Source: CALBPI01 sp038533155 | GTDB lineage: Bacteria > Pseudomonadota > Gammaproteobacteria > Steroidobacterales > Woeseiaceae | Assembly: GCA_038533155.1 (NCBI GenBank) | Contig: JBCAZH010000003.1 | Span: forward strand, 1 to 64,000 | Length of the DNA: 64,000 nt | Reading direction: 5' to 3' | In this document: piece by piece, positions 1-8,450 of the stretch | How the letters are laid out: each line of letters starts with the position of its first letter | Numbering within the stretch: the stretch's first letter is position 1 | The notes under the pieces: generated by a model | Seen by the model: only the letters and a program-made list of their open reading frames with translations | The model's database searches: none | What the model was told of the DNA's origin: nothing | Program-made: the position numbers and the translations under genes

Positions 1-380
1 ACGCGATTGCTGATCGAAGTCCACTCGTCCGGCAAGACGTGTTCGTTCACCCTCGAACGGGCGAGCGGCCCCACTACGCGGTGCTGACTTCTGTCGACAA
101 CCTTAATGAATCTGCTAGCGACGAAGTGCTTGCGCAGTATGCAGAAGCGTTCCACGACGCCCTGTGCACCGCCAATGGCGAGTACGCAGATAAATGCGCG
201 TCGTTGAGACTCGGCAAGCCGAGCGTCGTCGTCGTCGAGAAGCGCGACATCGAGTCGTTGCACCGGAAGTTCCGCGCAGACCACGTCGGCGATGACCAGT
301 ACAAACCGGGCGTGCTGCGACGCGAGCACGATCTGGATCAAGGTATGCAAATCGTGAGGCAAGCGCATGCGGGTGCGTAG
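1..380 (+). CDS. GH3-family adenylating enzyme, C-terminal fragment (5' end outside window)
   Basis: The reading frame is open from the first bases of the window, so only about the last 126 residues of a larger protein are visible. The pattern of a helix followed by 'NGEYADKCASLRLGKPSVVVV' and a basic tail with 'DDQYKPGVL' matches the C-terminal lobe of the GH3 (auxin-responsive promoter) superfamily, where a similar helix, a 'LGPPRV' strand and a 'GQ.KVPRL' tail are conserved. Family members adenylate a carboxylic acid and often join it to an amino acid. The stop overlaps the next gene by 14 bp, so it belongs to the same + strand operon as the enolase, carrier protein and ligase. The substrate cannot be inferred. 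The fragment is short, so the family call is moderately firm. Confidence 0.62.
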   Translation, partial: AIADRSPLVRQDVFVHPRTGERPHYAVLTSVDNLNESASDEVLAQYAEAFHDALCTANGEYADKCASLRLGKPSVVVVEKRDIESLHRKFRADHVGDDQYKPGVLRREHDLDQGMQIVRQAHAGA

Positions 381-1470
381 TATCGAACTCACGCGCAGCC
401 GGATCCCGTTCCGACAGGCCTTCAGCCACGCCGCCGCAAGTCGCGCCGAAAGCGACGTGATCCACGTGGCGATCACCGATGCGTTGGGCAACACGGGATT
501 TGGCGAAATCCAGGCAAGACCCTACGTCACTGGGGAAACCAACGATGCGGTCTGGGCGCACACTGCGGGCGTGCTGGCCAGCGCGTTGATCGGCGTCGAT
601 CTCGCGGACCGAGAGGCACTCGATGCGTGGCTGTCGACCCACGCCAAGCGCGACGCACAGCCCGCCTGTGTCGGCGGTTTCGATCTCGCGCTGCACGACC
701 TTCTAGAGCTCAACGGTGCACTCGATTGGGTTGACGCGTTGGGCCCCTCACGCACGCGACCGACCGGCAAGTGTATGACCATCGGTGATGACCAAAACGA
801 CAAGGTGTTGGTCCGACAAGCGCGCTTCGCACGCCTTTCCGGTACGACCGTTGTCAAGCTGAAAGTCAGCGGTCCTGACGATGTCTCGCGCTGCCAAACG
901 CTACGCGAGCATCTCGGCGGCGACATCGCCATTCGACTCGATGGCAACGCCAAGATGACCTACGACGGTGCGCTGGCTCTGTTAGCCAGCATCAAAGATC
1001 TCAACATCGAATCCCTGGAGGAACCGTTCGATCACCACGACCCCGCAACCACCGATCTGTTGCGCGCACTGCACGCAGAAACCGGAATCGATCTTGTTGC
1101 CGATGAGTCGGCCTGCAGTGCGAGCGATGTCATACGCTGCGCGGAAGCCGGCAGCTTTCAGATCATCAATGCCCGCGTGGGCAAATGCGGTGGGATCGCG
1201 GGCACACGGGCGGTCGTCGAGGCCGCTATTGACGCAGGATTGTCATTGGTATGTGGGACGATGGTCGGCGAAAGCGCAGTATTGCTTCGATACAGCGGCA
1301 AATTGTTGCATCATTGCGATGCGCTCGATTACGTGGAAGGAATCGACCAAAACAAGACGCTGTTGGCAGACGAGGTGATCGTTTCAGACGACAATAGCGC
1401 GCATAGCCACTTTCAATGGCAGTCGACCGAGCGGGAACGCTACGCCGTCGGCACTCAGAATTTTAGTTAG
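367..1470 (+). CDS. Enolase-superfamily enzyme (muconate-lactonizing/OSBS/dipeptide-epimerase subgroup)
   Basis: The 367-residue protein has the complete catalytic layout of the MLE subgroup: KLK at residues 164-166, a metal-ligand Asp in RLDGN (D192), a Glu in LEEP (E218/E219), an Asp in ADES (D246) and a C-terminal Lys in VGKCGG (K273). Such enzymes abstract the proton next to a carboxylate using Mg2+ and then racemise, cycloisomerise or dehydrate the substrate. The N-terminal capping domain (about residues 1-125), which sets specificity, is present. It starts with ATG inside the end of the GH3 gene and is followed 19 bp later by a carrier-protein gene, so a biosynthetic role is more likely than muconate catabolism. 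Which reaction it performs cannot be read from sequence. Confidence 0.82.
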   Translation: MRVRSIELTRSRIPFRQAFSHAAASRAESDVIHVAITDALGNTGFGEIQARPYVTGETNDAVWAHTAGVLASALIGVDLADREALDAWLSTHAKRDAQPACVGGFDLALHDLLELNGALDWVDALGPSRTRPTGKCMTIGDDQNDKVLVRQARFARLSGTTVVKLKVSGPDDVSRCQTLREHLGGDIAIRLDGNAKMTYDGALALLASIKDLNIESLEEPFDHHDPATTDLLRALHAETGIDLVADESACSASDVIRCAEAGSFQIINARVGKCGGIAGTRAVVEAAIDAGLSLVCGTMVGESAVLLRYSGKLLHHCDALDYVEGIDQNKTLLADEVIVSDDNSAHSHFQWQSTERERYAVGTQNFS

Positions 1471-1489
1471 AGAACCAGGAGCACAGTCC

Positions 1490-1726
1490 ATGGCTGAGTC
1501 AAAACAAGAACAAATTCAGGCGTTCATCGCGACCCTGAACCCGGCCGCAGCGGACGGGCTCGACCCGAATGCGAACTTGCTGCAAGACGAAATCGTCGAC
1601 AGCGTCGCCATGATGGACGTGATCGTGTGGCTCGAAGAGACGTTCGATATCTCGATCGATCCTGACGATCTGACCCCGGATAACTTCGGTACGGTCAACA
1701 GTATCGTCGCCTACCTCGACCGGTAG
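1490..1726 (+). CDS. Acyl/peptidyl carrier protein (DltC-like)
   Basis: This 78-residue acidic protein has the size and helix pattern of a carrier protein. The phosphopantetheine attachment site is 'DSVAMMD', with Ser38 the modified residue, and 'LEETFDISI' follows as in DltC-like free-standing carriers. An AGGAG Shine-Dalgarno lies just before the ATG. The gene sits 19 bp after the enolase and 6 bp before an AMP-forming ligase, which is the natural candidate to load it. The usual DSL motif is replaced by DSV, a known tolerated variant. No ketosynthase is visible nearby, so it probably holds a single acyl or aminoacyl group for tailoring, not a growing polyketide. Confidence 0.9.
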   Translation: MAESKQEQIQAFIATLNPAAADGLDPNANLLQDEIVDSVAMMDVIVWLEETFDISIDPDDLTPDNFGTVNSIVAYLDR

Positions 1727-1732
1727 TCCGTT

Positions 1733-3390
1733 ATGCGCCTCGAGCAGGCGTTAGCCGATGTCGCCTTCGAACGAGATCCGCATTTGGCGATCTCGGTCGT
1801 TGGCGGTGGCGCTTATACGTATGGCGAGTTGCATGCACGAGCGCAGCACTACGCCGCGGCATTGCAAGACTCGGGGGTCGTAGCCGGCGATCGTGTCGGC
1901 ATCGTCTCGCGGCACGATGCAGAGGCCATCGCGCTTTTCTGGGGCGTCCTCACCGCCGGTGCCATCGTCGTGTGGATGAACGATGATGCGAAGGGCAAAG
2001 ACCTTCCCGCAATCTGCACAAGCGCTGACCCAAAGCTGGTCGTCGTGCAAGGCGAGAAACAAGCGCGCCTGTTCGCGAACAATGACGAGATTTGCGAACG
2101 GGTGATGGAGCTTGAGGTGCTAGCTCGCATGAGCGTGTTACCACCCGAGCCTGTCAACGGCACTGACGATGACCCGGCTGTGATTGTCTATACGTCCGGG
2201 AGTAGCGGCCAACCAAAAGGCGTGTGCCTTTCACATAAGAACCTCTACACCGTGGATCGCGCAGTCATTGAACACATGCCGATCACACCAGACGACATCT
2301 ACATGATGGTTGTTCCACTGCACTACGTGCATGGCGTCATGCAACTGACCGTGCATCTGCTTGCTGGAGCAACGATCCACTTTCACGATAGTTTTTTGTT
2401 TCCAACGCAAGTTGTCGATGCATTGATCAACCTCAGATGCACAGGCTTCTCCGGGGTGCCCTTCCATTTTAATGCACTGGTCACGCGCGGGAGTCTGCTC
2501 GACCGCGATCTACCCGACCTGCGGTGGGTCACAGTCACAGGCGGCAAACTACCCAGCGACGCCATCATGACCATTCTCGATCGCTTCCCAGAGCTCGAGT
2601 TTCACATTGCCTACGGGCAGACCGAGTGCGCACCGCGCGCCACTGCGTTGCACCCGTCGCGCGTTCGCGCGAAACCGGACTCGGTCGGTTCACCGATTCC
2701 CGGCGTGAGAGTCGAGATTCTGGGNNNNNNNNNNNNNNNNNNNNNNNNNNNNNNNNNNNNNNNNNNNNNNNNNNNNNNNNNNNNNNNNNNNNNNNNNNNN
2801 NNNNNNNNNNNNNNNNNNNNNNNNCGAAACCGGACTCGGTCGGTTCACCGATTCCCGGCGTGAGAGTCGAGATTCTGGGTGATGACGGTCAGCCCGTCCC
2901 GCAAGGTCAAAAAGGCGAGGTTGTCGTTTCGGGCGACAACATCATGCTCGGATACTGGGGTGACAAAGACACGACAAGCGAAGCGATCGACGACCAAGGC
3001 CGGCTTCGAACTGGCGATTTAGGATACTTCGACGCGGATGGCGATTTGTTTCTCGTTGGGCGTCGATCGGCGATGATCAAATCGGCCGGAGAGCGAATTG
3101 TGCCCGAGGAGATCGAGCGCGTGCTCGACGCCCATAACGATGTGATCGAATCCGTCGTTGTCGGCGTCACTGACCCGATGCTAGGCCAGAAAGTCGTCGC
3201 TCACGTTCGCGTACCGCGCGAGATGGTCGGCGACGAATCGCTGGTCGCAACGCTGCGTACGCATTGCCTTCGTAGCATTCCGCTGCCCCGCGCGCCGCGC
3301 GAAATTTACGTCTGCGAGGATTTTCCGCGCAAGGCGAATGGGAAGCCCGACCGCGTCGCGCTGGCGGCAGTCCCAGAGGCAAACACTTGA
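1733..3390 (+). CDS. AMP-forming acyl/aminoacyl ligase (adenylation enzyme), interrupted by an artificial assembly gap
   Basis: This is an ANL-superfamily adenylating enzyme. The ATP-binding P-loop 'VYTSGSSGQPKGV' is before the gap, followed by 'YGQTECAP'; after the gap come 'RTGDLGYFDADGDLFLVGR' and the C-terminal catalytic Lys region 'PRKANGKPDR'. The gene appears split between two frames by 100 N. The 55 bases before the run (2670-2724) repeat exactly after it (2825-2879), and removing one copy plus the N run (155 bases) brings both halves into a single frame, giving about 500 residues, a normal length for the family. It probably activates a carboxylic or amino acid and loads the adjacent carrier protein. 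It ends in a TTGA overlap with the UbiD-like gene. Confidence 0.88.
2670..2879. repeat. Identical 55-bp copies flanking the N run (contig-end overlap)
   Basis: Bases 2670-2724 and 2825-2879 are identical over 55 positions and directly abut the N run on each side. Both encode the same stretch of the ligase (residues KPDSVGSPIPGV onward). This is what two de Bruijn contigs sharing a 55-mer end look like when a scaffolder joins them with a fixed-length placeholder instead of merging them. It is not a biological repeat. Confidence 0.93.
2725..2824. other. Assembly gap of exactly 100 N (placeholder)
   Basis: There are exactly 100 unresolved bases, the conventional placeholder length for a gap of unknown size. 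Because the flanks overlap by 55 bp and collapsing them restores the reading frame of the ligase, the true gap is most likely minus 55 bp, meaning no sequence is missing. Confidence 0.95.
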
Positions 3391-4748
3391 GCGAACATTC
3401 GACACGAGATCTTCGGGAGTTTTTGGACTTTGCCGAAGCGAAAGGCAAGTCCGCTTGGCTGGAAATCGACAAGCCGATCTCGCCGAAATACATGACGACG
3501 GCGGTCGTGACCAAACTGGCGCAGAAACTGCGCAGTCCGGTCATCCGCTTCAATCAGATCGACGGCAGCGCGTATCCGACGGTCACCAACATCTGCGCCT
3601 CGCTAGACCGCGTAGCGCGCAGTGCCGAGATGACCGCCAATGACCTCAATGAACGATTGGTCGGCGCGATGGGTGCTGGCATCAAGCCACAACAGCTAAC
3701 GCGAGCCGAAGCACCGGTGCAAAGCGTCGTCAAGAACGCCGACGAATTCAGCCTGCATGACCTGCCCGCGCTGTATTACACCGACACACAAGATGCACCA
3801 TATCTGACCTCGGCCATCGTCGTGGGTCGCGACCCGGACACCGGCGCCCACAACTTGAGTTTTCATCGACTGATGATCGCCGACGATCACACATGCGCGA
3901 TCTACATGACCCCCGGCGGACATCTTAATCAGATTTGGCACAAGTACAGCGAACGCGGTGAGCCGACGCCACTCGCTGCTGTCATCGGCAACCACCCATT
4001 GTGGTGTTACGGCGCGTTGATCGCCGGCGCGCTAGGACACGAAGACTATGATGTCGTCAGTGGGTTGCTGGGCGCGCCGCTTGCACTCACGCCATGTGTC
4101 AGCCATCCCGAACTCGAAGTGCCCGCGTACGCTGAGATGGTGTTTGAAGGCGTCATCGAACCGGCCGAGACGCTGCAGGAAGGTCCATTCGGCGAGTTCT
4201 TGGGTTACGTCGCGGACAAGGCCGCTCGCCCGGTGGTCCGGTTTAGCACCCTCACCCACCGCGAACAGCCGATTTACCAAGATATCGTCGCCGGTCAGAT
4301 CGAACACGCGACAATGTCGAGTGTGAGTTTGCGAGCACGATTGAATCGCGATTACATGCAAGATACCGCGGCTGTAGTTGATTTTTGGTTGCCGGCGCCG
4401 ATGACGATTTTCCTATCCATCGACCCTCAGGCGGAAGACTTCGACGCGCAAGCGTTTATGGAAACGCTGCTGACGAAAGAGGCCTACCTGAAGCAGGCGA
4501 TTGCGTTCGACGCTGATGTTGATCTTCGCAAGCAAGCCAGCGTGCAGATGGCGCTAGCATGCTTCACACAACCCGAACACGACGCGGTAATCTTCACGAA
4601 TCAGAACGGCAACGGCGTTGACCCATCGGAAAAAGCAGGTAAAACCTCCAAGATCGCAATCGACGCGCGGTCACGGATGCATGCCGTTCGCAACGTACTG
4701 CCTGAGGCCATCGAGGCGTCGTTCGACCTCAACGATTGGATTCGCTAG
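3387..4748 (+). CDS. UbiD-family (de)carboxylase, prenylated-FMN dependent
   Basis: The 453-residue protein has UbiD hallmarks: a mid-protein 'NLSFHRLMI' segment, 'TPGGHLNQI', and the conserved stretch 'AYAEMVFEGVIEP' leading to 'EGPFGEFLGY', which carries catalytic glutamates. UbiD enzymes use prenylated FMN, made by UbiX, to decarboxylate aromatic or alpha,beta-unsaturated acids. A UbiX gene lies at the far end of the convergent operon, which supports a shared pathway. The start is a TTG whose last two bases form part of the ligase stop (TTGA overlap), indicating translational coupling. It is shorter than E. coli UbiD (about 497 residues) and is more likely a specialised member than the ubiquinone enzyme. 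Confidence 0.88.
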   Translation: MSEHSTRDLREFLDFAEAKGKSAWLEIDKPISPKYMTTAVVTKLAQKLRSPVIRFNQIDGSAYPTVTNICASLDRVARSAEMTANDLNERLVGAMGAGIKPQQLTRAEAPVQSVVKNADEFSLHDLPALYYTDTQDAPYLTSAIVVGRDPDTGAHNLSFHRLMIADDHTCAIYMTPGGHLNQIWHKYSERGEPTPLAAVIGNHPLWCYGALIAGALGHEDYDVVSGLLGAPLALTPCVSHPELEVPAYAEMVFEGVIEPAETLQEGPFGEFLGYVADKAARPVVRFSTLTHREQPIYQDIVAGQIEHATMSSVSLRARLNRDYMQDTAAVVDFWLPAPMTIFLSIDPQAEDFDAQAFMETLLTKEAYLKQAIAFDADVDLRKQASVQMALACFTQPEHDAVIFTNQNGNGVDPSEKAGKTSKIAIDARSRMHAVRNVLPEAIEASFDLNDWIR

Positions 4749-4758
4749 TTGTCCGTCG

Positions 4759-5535
4759 TTAGTTGGCGGTTCGACCGCCATCGACGTTCAGGGTTTGCCC
4801 GGTGATCGACTGACTCTCGTCGGTTGCGAGGTAGTTCACGAGCGAAGCCACATCCTCTGGCGTCACCAACCGTCCGGTCGGTGTATCGTCGATCAAATCC
4901 TGCTCATGCTGCTCGATCGTGACGCCTTTGATCTTCGCCCTCGCGCCTTGCGTTTGCGCGAACAGCTTGGTTTTGACGTAGCCCGGCTGCACCGCATTGA
5001 CCGTAATACCCAACGCCGCGACTTCTAACGCGAGCGACCGCACCATGCCTGCCACACCCGCTTTGGATGCTGCATAGATCGCGTTGTACGGTGCACCGAC
5101 CTCGGCTGAGATCGAACCTACATGGATGATGCGCCCAAAACGCGCGCGGATCATCGGACGGAGTGCCGCTCTCGAGATATTGAACGCACCGAGCGTGTTG
5201 ACCCGAACCACGCGCTCCCAGTCTTCGTTCTTGCCGAGTAGCACCGGTGCAATGTACGACACGCCCGCGCAGTTGACGATGGCGCTGAGACCGCCATGGT
5301 CCTTCGCAATCGTCTTGGCGACCGCGTTACATGCATCCGCATCATTGATCTGCAATTCAACCGCATGCAATGAACGCGCTTTTGACGCGAGTGTTTCACA
5401 CGTAGCTTCGGCCTGAGACTGCCGAATGCCCGATATCACGACCGTGTGCCCGGCATCAGCCAGTCTCGCACAAATCGCCGAACCAATATCGCCAGTGCCA
5501 CCGACAACCAGCACCGCGCCATCCTTCATCCCCAT
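4759..5535 (-). CDS. Short-chain dehydrogenase/reductase (FabG-like)
   Basis: This is a 258-residue classical SDR. Visible motifs are the NAD(P)-binding GGTGDIG (residues 12-18), NCAG (88-91), and the catalytic Ser141 with Tyr154 and Lys158 in YAASK. The C-terminal 'ITGQTLNVDGG' is typical of FabG-like oxidoreductases that interconvert hydroxyl and keto groups on acyl chains. It overlaps the end of the flavoprotein gene by 10 bp, is the last gene of the - strand operon, and ends 10 bp from the convergent UbiD gene. A 7-bp-stem hairpin (tggcggt/accgcca, 4764-4780) lies in its last codons, but no T-tract follows on either strand. The substrate is unknown. Confidence 0.9.
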   Translation of the reverse strand: MGMKDGAVLVVGGTGDIGSAICARLADAGHTVVISGIRQSQAEATCETLASKARSLHAVELQINDADACNAVAKTIAKDHGGLSAIVNCAGVSYIAPVLLGKNEDWERVVRVNTLGAFNISRAALRPMIRARFGRIIHVGSISAEVGAPYNAIYAASKAGVAGMVRSLALEVAALGITVNAVQPGYVKTKLFAQTQGARAKIKGVTIEQHEQDLIDDTPTGRLVTPEDVASLVNYLATDESQSITGQTLNVDGGRTAN

Positions 5536-7247
5536 GGGCTGATCCTGATGTCACCAGGCTGGTCTTCCCAACCTGTTTCCTCGTTGATCCACTCGCGGCG
5601 AACTTCGAGCTCTCCGTTCTTGTGCGTCGCGAACAGATTCGTAAGCCAGTGCTTGTCGTCTCGTTCTGGGTAGTCGCTGCGGTAATGCGCGCCACGACTC
5701 TCTTTACGCATGTCCGCCGCCTCGATAATCACGTCGGCAACATCATGAAGATTGCGTTGCTCATAGGCCAACGCGTAATCCAGTGGCTCGCGTATCGCTA
5801 AACAAGTCGCCAGACGCTCGCGATCCGCAGCGATGTAGCTGCGCGCTTCAGCGAGCGTCTTTTCGTCTTTCTCGACCGTCAGCAGACGCCACATGTTGTA
5901 CTGCAATTCGCGGCGCAGCGTGTCGATGTCCGTATCGCCCTTGGCGGCTTTGAACTGACGCAGCGCGTCAAAGTGCGCCAATGCGTCGTCATCTGAGATC
6001 TTGCTGGGTGCACGCTCACTGCACTGCTCTCCGGCGAACCGACCTGCCCGCCATCCGAACACCTGTGAGCCGCCCAGCATCGTGCCGCCAAGGCGATCTG
6101 CGCCTTGATAACCGCCCGCCTCACCGACCGCATAGAGCCCGGAGACAGTTGACTCCGCGCGTTCGTTGATTCGAATGCCGCCATTGCTGGAGTGATGATG
6201 AATCTGAACTTGAACCAAATCGTTTTTGATATCGATACCGTTGTCGTTCATGAAGTTCTCAAACAGCTCGTGCTTGAAACCACGTGTCGCGTGGGACAGA
6301 TCGAGGAATACCGCGTTGTTCTCCGTCCCGCGACCCGCCAATACTTCATTCTTGATCGCACGATCAATGTGCAATGAGGCGTCTCGACAACTCACCGGCC
6401 AATGAGCGGCCTTGAGGTTGCACCCTTCAATCAACGAATCCGCATCTGGGTAGTAATCCTGAAGGAAGGACTTACCGTGCTTGTTAATCAACCGATAAGG
6501 CTCTTCCATCTCATACAGCATCACAATCGCCTGCTGAGGCCATGTAGTCGCAAGACCTTGCTGCATAAATTCCATGTTGAATAAATCCGCGCCCGCGCGA
6601 GCCGCCATCGCGTAGCCGTCACCCGTGTTTCCCGGTGGGTTGAAGCTATAGGTAAACAGCTGGCCTACGCCGCCGGTCGCAATCACTACCGCCCCGGCTT
6701 CAACGACGAACGGATCTCCATCGTCGGTGACACCGACCGCGCCAATGCAACGTCCACCATCGACCACGAGGTCGGTGAAGTTAGCGTGTTCGAGGACCTC
6801 GGTGTTGGTCCCTTCGATCACGGCCTTTTGCACAGCCACAATTCGGTTGGTTTTCAGATCACTCTTGTGACCTTCCATTGTCGCCAACATCTTGCTCTGG
6901 AAACGCATACCCATCGATTGCAGTCGTTTGACCGCATCGGATACTTCGTCGACGAAGATCTGACATAGCGCCGGGTCGGCCATACCAAGACCCGATTGCA
7001 GCATGTCCGCATGAACAAGTTCTGGCGGATTGAAGAAGCCGCCTTTCGGACCGACCGTGCGGATCGTCCAAAAATCGCCAATCGGGTTGGAGGTTGCGCC
7101 CGCGCCGCGCACGCCGGGCACACCGAACTGACCTTTAACCGCCAACATCGTGCGCGCGCCGGCGTCGTGTGCCGCGATCGTCGATGCGGTGGCGGCGCCG
7201 CCACCGCCGATGACCAGCACGTCGGTGTTATATCGATGAAGTTTCAT
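5526..7247 (-). CDS. FAD-dependent oxidoreductase, fumarate reductase/succinate dehydrogenase flavoprotein family
   Basis: The ATG at 7247 is chosen because it is followed directly by the dinucleotide-binding segment 'VLVIGGGGAATASTIAA'; the upstream open frame is only an extension into the methyltransferase gene. The 573-residue product shows 'VIATGGVGQ' and the C-terminal FAD contact 'GLYAVGEAGGYQGADRLGG', as in SdhA/FrdA and L-aspartate oxidase. The position of the histidine that carries covalent FAD in SdhA reads 'GVRGAGATSN', so the flavin is probably bound non-covalently. No iron-sulfur or membrane-anchor partner gene is present, so it more likely oxidises or reduces a pathway intermediate than serves respiration. 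It begins 2 bp after the methyltransferase stop. Confidence 0.87.
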   Translation of the reverse strand: MKLHRYNTDVLVIGGGGAATASTIAAHDAGARTMLAVKGQFGVPGVRGAGATSNPIGDFWTIRTVGPKGGFFNPPELVHADMLQSGLGMADPALCQIFVDEVSDAVKRLQSMGMRFQSKMLATMEGHKSDLKTNRIVAVQKAVIEGTNTEVLEHANFTDLVVDGGRCIGAVGVTDDGDPFVVEAGAVVIATGGVGQLFTYSFNPPGNTGDGYAMAARAGADLFNMEFMQQGLATTWPQQAIVMLYEMEEPYRLINKHGKSFLQDYYPDADSLIEGCNLKAAHWPVSCRDASLHIDRAIKNEVLAGRGTENNAVFLDLSHATRGFKHELFENFMNDNGIDIKNDLVQVQIHHHSSNGGIRINERAESTVSGLYAVGEAGGYQGADRLGGTMLGGSQVFGWRAGRFAGEQCSERAPSKISDDDALAHFDALRQFKAAKGDTDIDTLRRELQYNMWRLLTVEKDEKTLAEARSYIAADRERLATCLAIREPLDYALAYEQRNLHDVADVIIEAADMRKESRGAHYRSDYPERDDKHWLTNLFATHKNGELEVRREWINEETGWEDQPGDIRISPWG

Positions 7248-7249
7248 TG

Positions 7250-8416
7250 TCACGCCACTGCTGTCACGATCGCCGCATACTGATCCGGGAACCCTTCTGA
7301 CATCGCATCGATGTCCGGCCAAATTTCACCGTGACTAAATCCTGCCAACTCGAACACGCGTAGCCAGTTCTCGGGCGCCAGATAGCAATGCACTGGGCGA
7401 TAGTCGTTGTTGCGAATCGCAGCGGTCCGATGATAGACCGACAGGTTCAACGATAGCTCACGCGGTGCCATATCACGCGGCGTCAATCGGATTCGCTCTG
7501 CAAACAAAACTCGCCCGCCGGGTTTCAACGTCTCTTTGCAAGACTTCAAGAACGCAACAATGTCTTTCGCAACGTGCGCCGCATTGACCGCGTAGATCAA
7601 ATCAAAATCGCCCTGCGGGACTTTCTGTTCGGCCAGTGGCTTGTTCAGGTCGGCAAAACGCCAGTCCGTGCTGACATCAGGGTAGTCCGCACGAATTTCA
7701 TGGCGAGTGCCCATGATGAACTTCGCGCTGATATCCGTGAAATGGTAATGCTCGATCCGGTCCAACTCGTTCTTCGCAGCGAGGTGCTTTAGCAGGTTGC
7801 GAATGCCGTTGCCGGTGCCACCGCCAATCTCAAGGATTCGTCCGCGCGGCAACAGCATGTCAATGGCTTTTGCCCCCATGATGCCGTGCACGTTCTGCAG
7901 TGGATCGGTGTTGGTTGCTCGAAACCACATCTCCTGATACTCCGACTCGCGCCCTGCAAGAATCGAGTCGAGAAAATCGGGATCGTCCTTCAGTGCGCGC
8001 TCCCAAACGTCGGCACCGAACTGCAGAAACTCGAGTGGCGCAACGTACTCATCACCCAGCGCCGCCATGTCTTTGGCGATCGCCGAAATATCACGCCACG
8101 CGCTCGCCACGTCTCCGACATGTTGAAAGCTCGGCGTATCGCCGTCGGACCGCACGACGAAGTCGTATCGTGCGCTCAGTCGATCGAGCATGGCCTCCAA
8201 CGTAATGAACGCCGAGTCCACATAGCCCAATGCCGCCGTCAACTCTGCCGGCGTTTTTGCGGACTCCAAGTGCTTGGGAAGATCGAGCGAGCGGTACAAA
8301 CCGAGCAAATGAAAGTCGAGCGCTTCTTGCAATAAAGCCGCGCCACGAATCATCTCGGGCGTGAACAGACTGCTCACGCACCAATCGGTAAATTCTTTCT
8401 TGAGTGCATCTGTCAC
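7250..8416 (-). CDS. Class I SAM-dependent methyltransferase
   Basis: The 388-residue protein has an N-terminal helical region of about 190 residues without a recognisable motif, then a Rossmann methyltransferase domain. Motif I is 'ILEIGGGTGNGIRNLL', followed by 'DLIYAVNAAHVAKD' and 'LKPGGRVLFAE'. The arrangement resembles the C-methyltransferase domains of polyketide synthases and the free-standing enzymes related to them. Position between a hydrolase and a flavoprotein points to tailoring of a small molecule. Whether it methylates carbon, oxygen or nitrogen cannot be told. The function of the N-terminal region is unknown; it could be a docking or substrate-binding part. Confidence 0.84.
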   Translation of the reverse strand: MTDALKKEFTDWCVSSLFTPEMIRGAALLQEALDFHLLGLYRSLDLPKHLESAKTPAELTAALGYVDSAFITLEAMLDRLSARYDFVVRSDGDTPSFQHVGDVASAWRDISAIAKDMAALGDEYVAPLEFLQFGADVWERALKDDPDFLDSILAGRESEYQEMWFRATNTDPLQNVHGIMGAKAIDMLLPRGRILEIGGGTGNGIRNLLKHLAAKNELDRIEHYHFTDISAKFIMGTRHEIRADYPDVSTDWRFADLNKPLAEQKVPQGDFDLIYAVNAAHVAKDIVAFLKSCKETLKPGGRVLFAERIRLTPRDMAPRELSLNLSVYHRTAAIRNNDYRPVHCYLAPENWLRVFELAGFSHGEIWPDIDAMSEGFPDQYAAIVTAVA

Positions 8417-8450
8417 GATTGCTTCCTCGCGATTTCTTGTGGTTGTTGTT

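Noticed and set aside
2670..2879. A tandem duplication or frameshifted pseudogene in the AMP-forming ligase
   Set aside because: The copies exactly abut a 100-N placeholder and their removal restores one frame, so an assembly artefact explains everything.
4764..4780. A bidirectional terminator between the two convergent operons
   Set aside because: The 7-bp stem is good, but it lies within the SDR coding end and no T-tract follows on either strand.
5526..7322. Start of the flavoprotein at 7322
   Set aside because: That start would lie within the methyltransferase gene and add 25 residues unlike the family; the ATG at 7247 sits directly before the FAD-binding strand.
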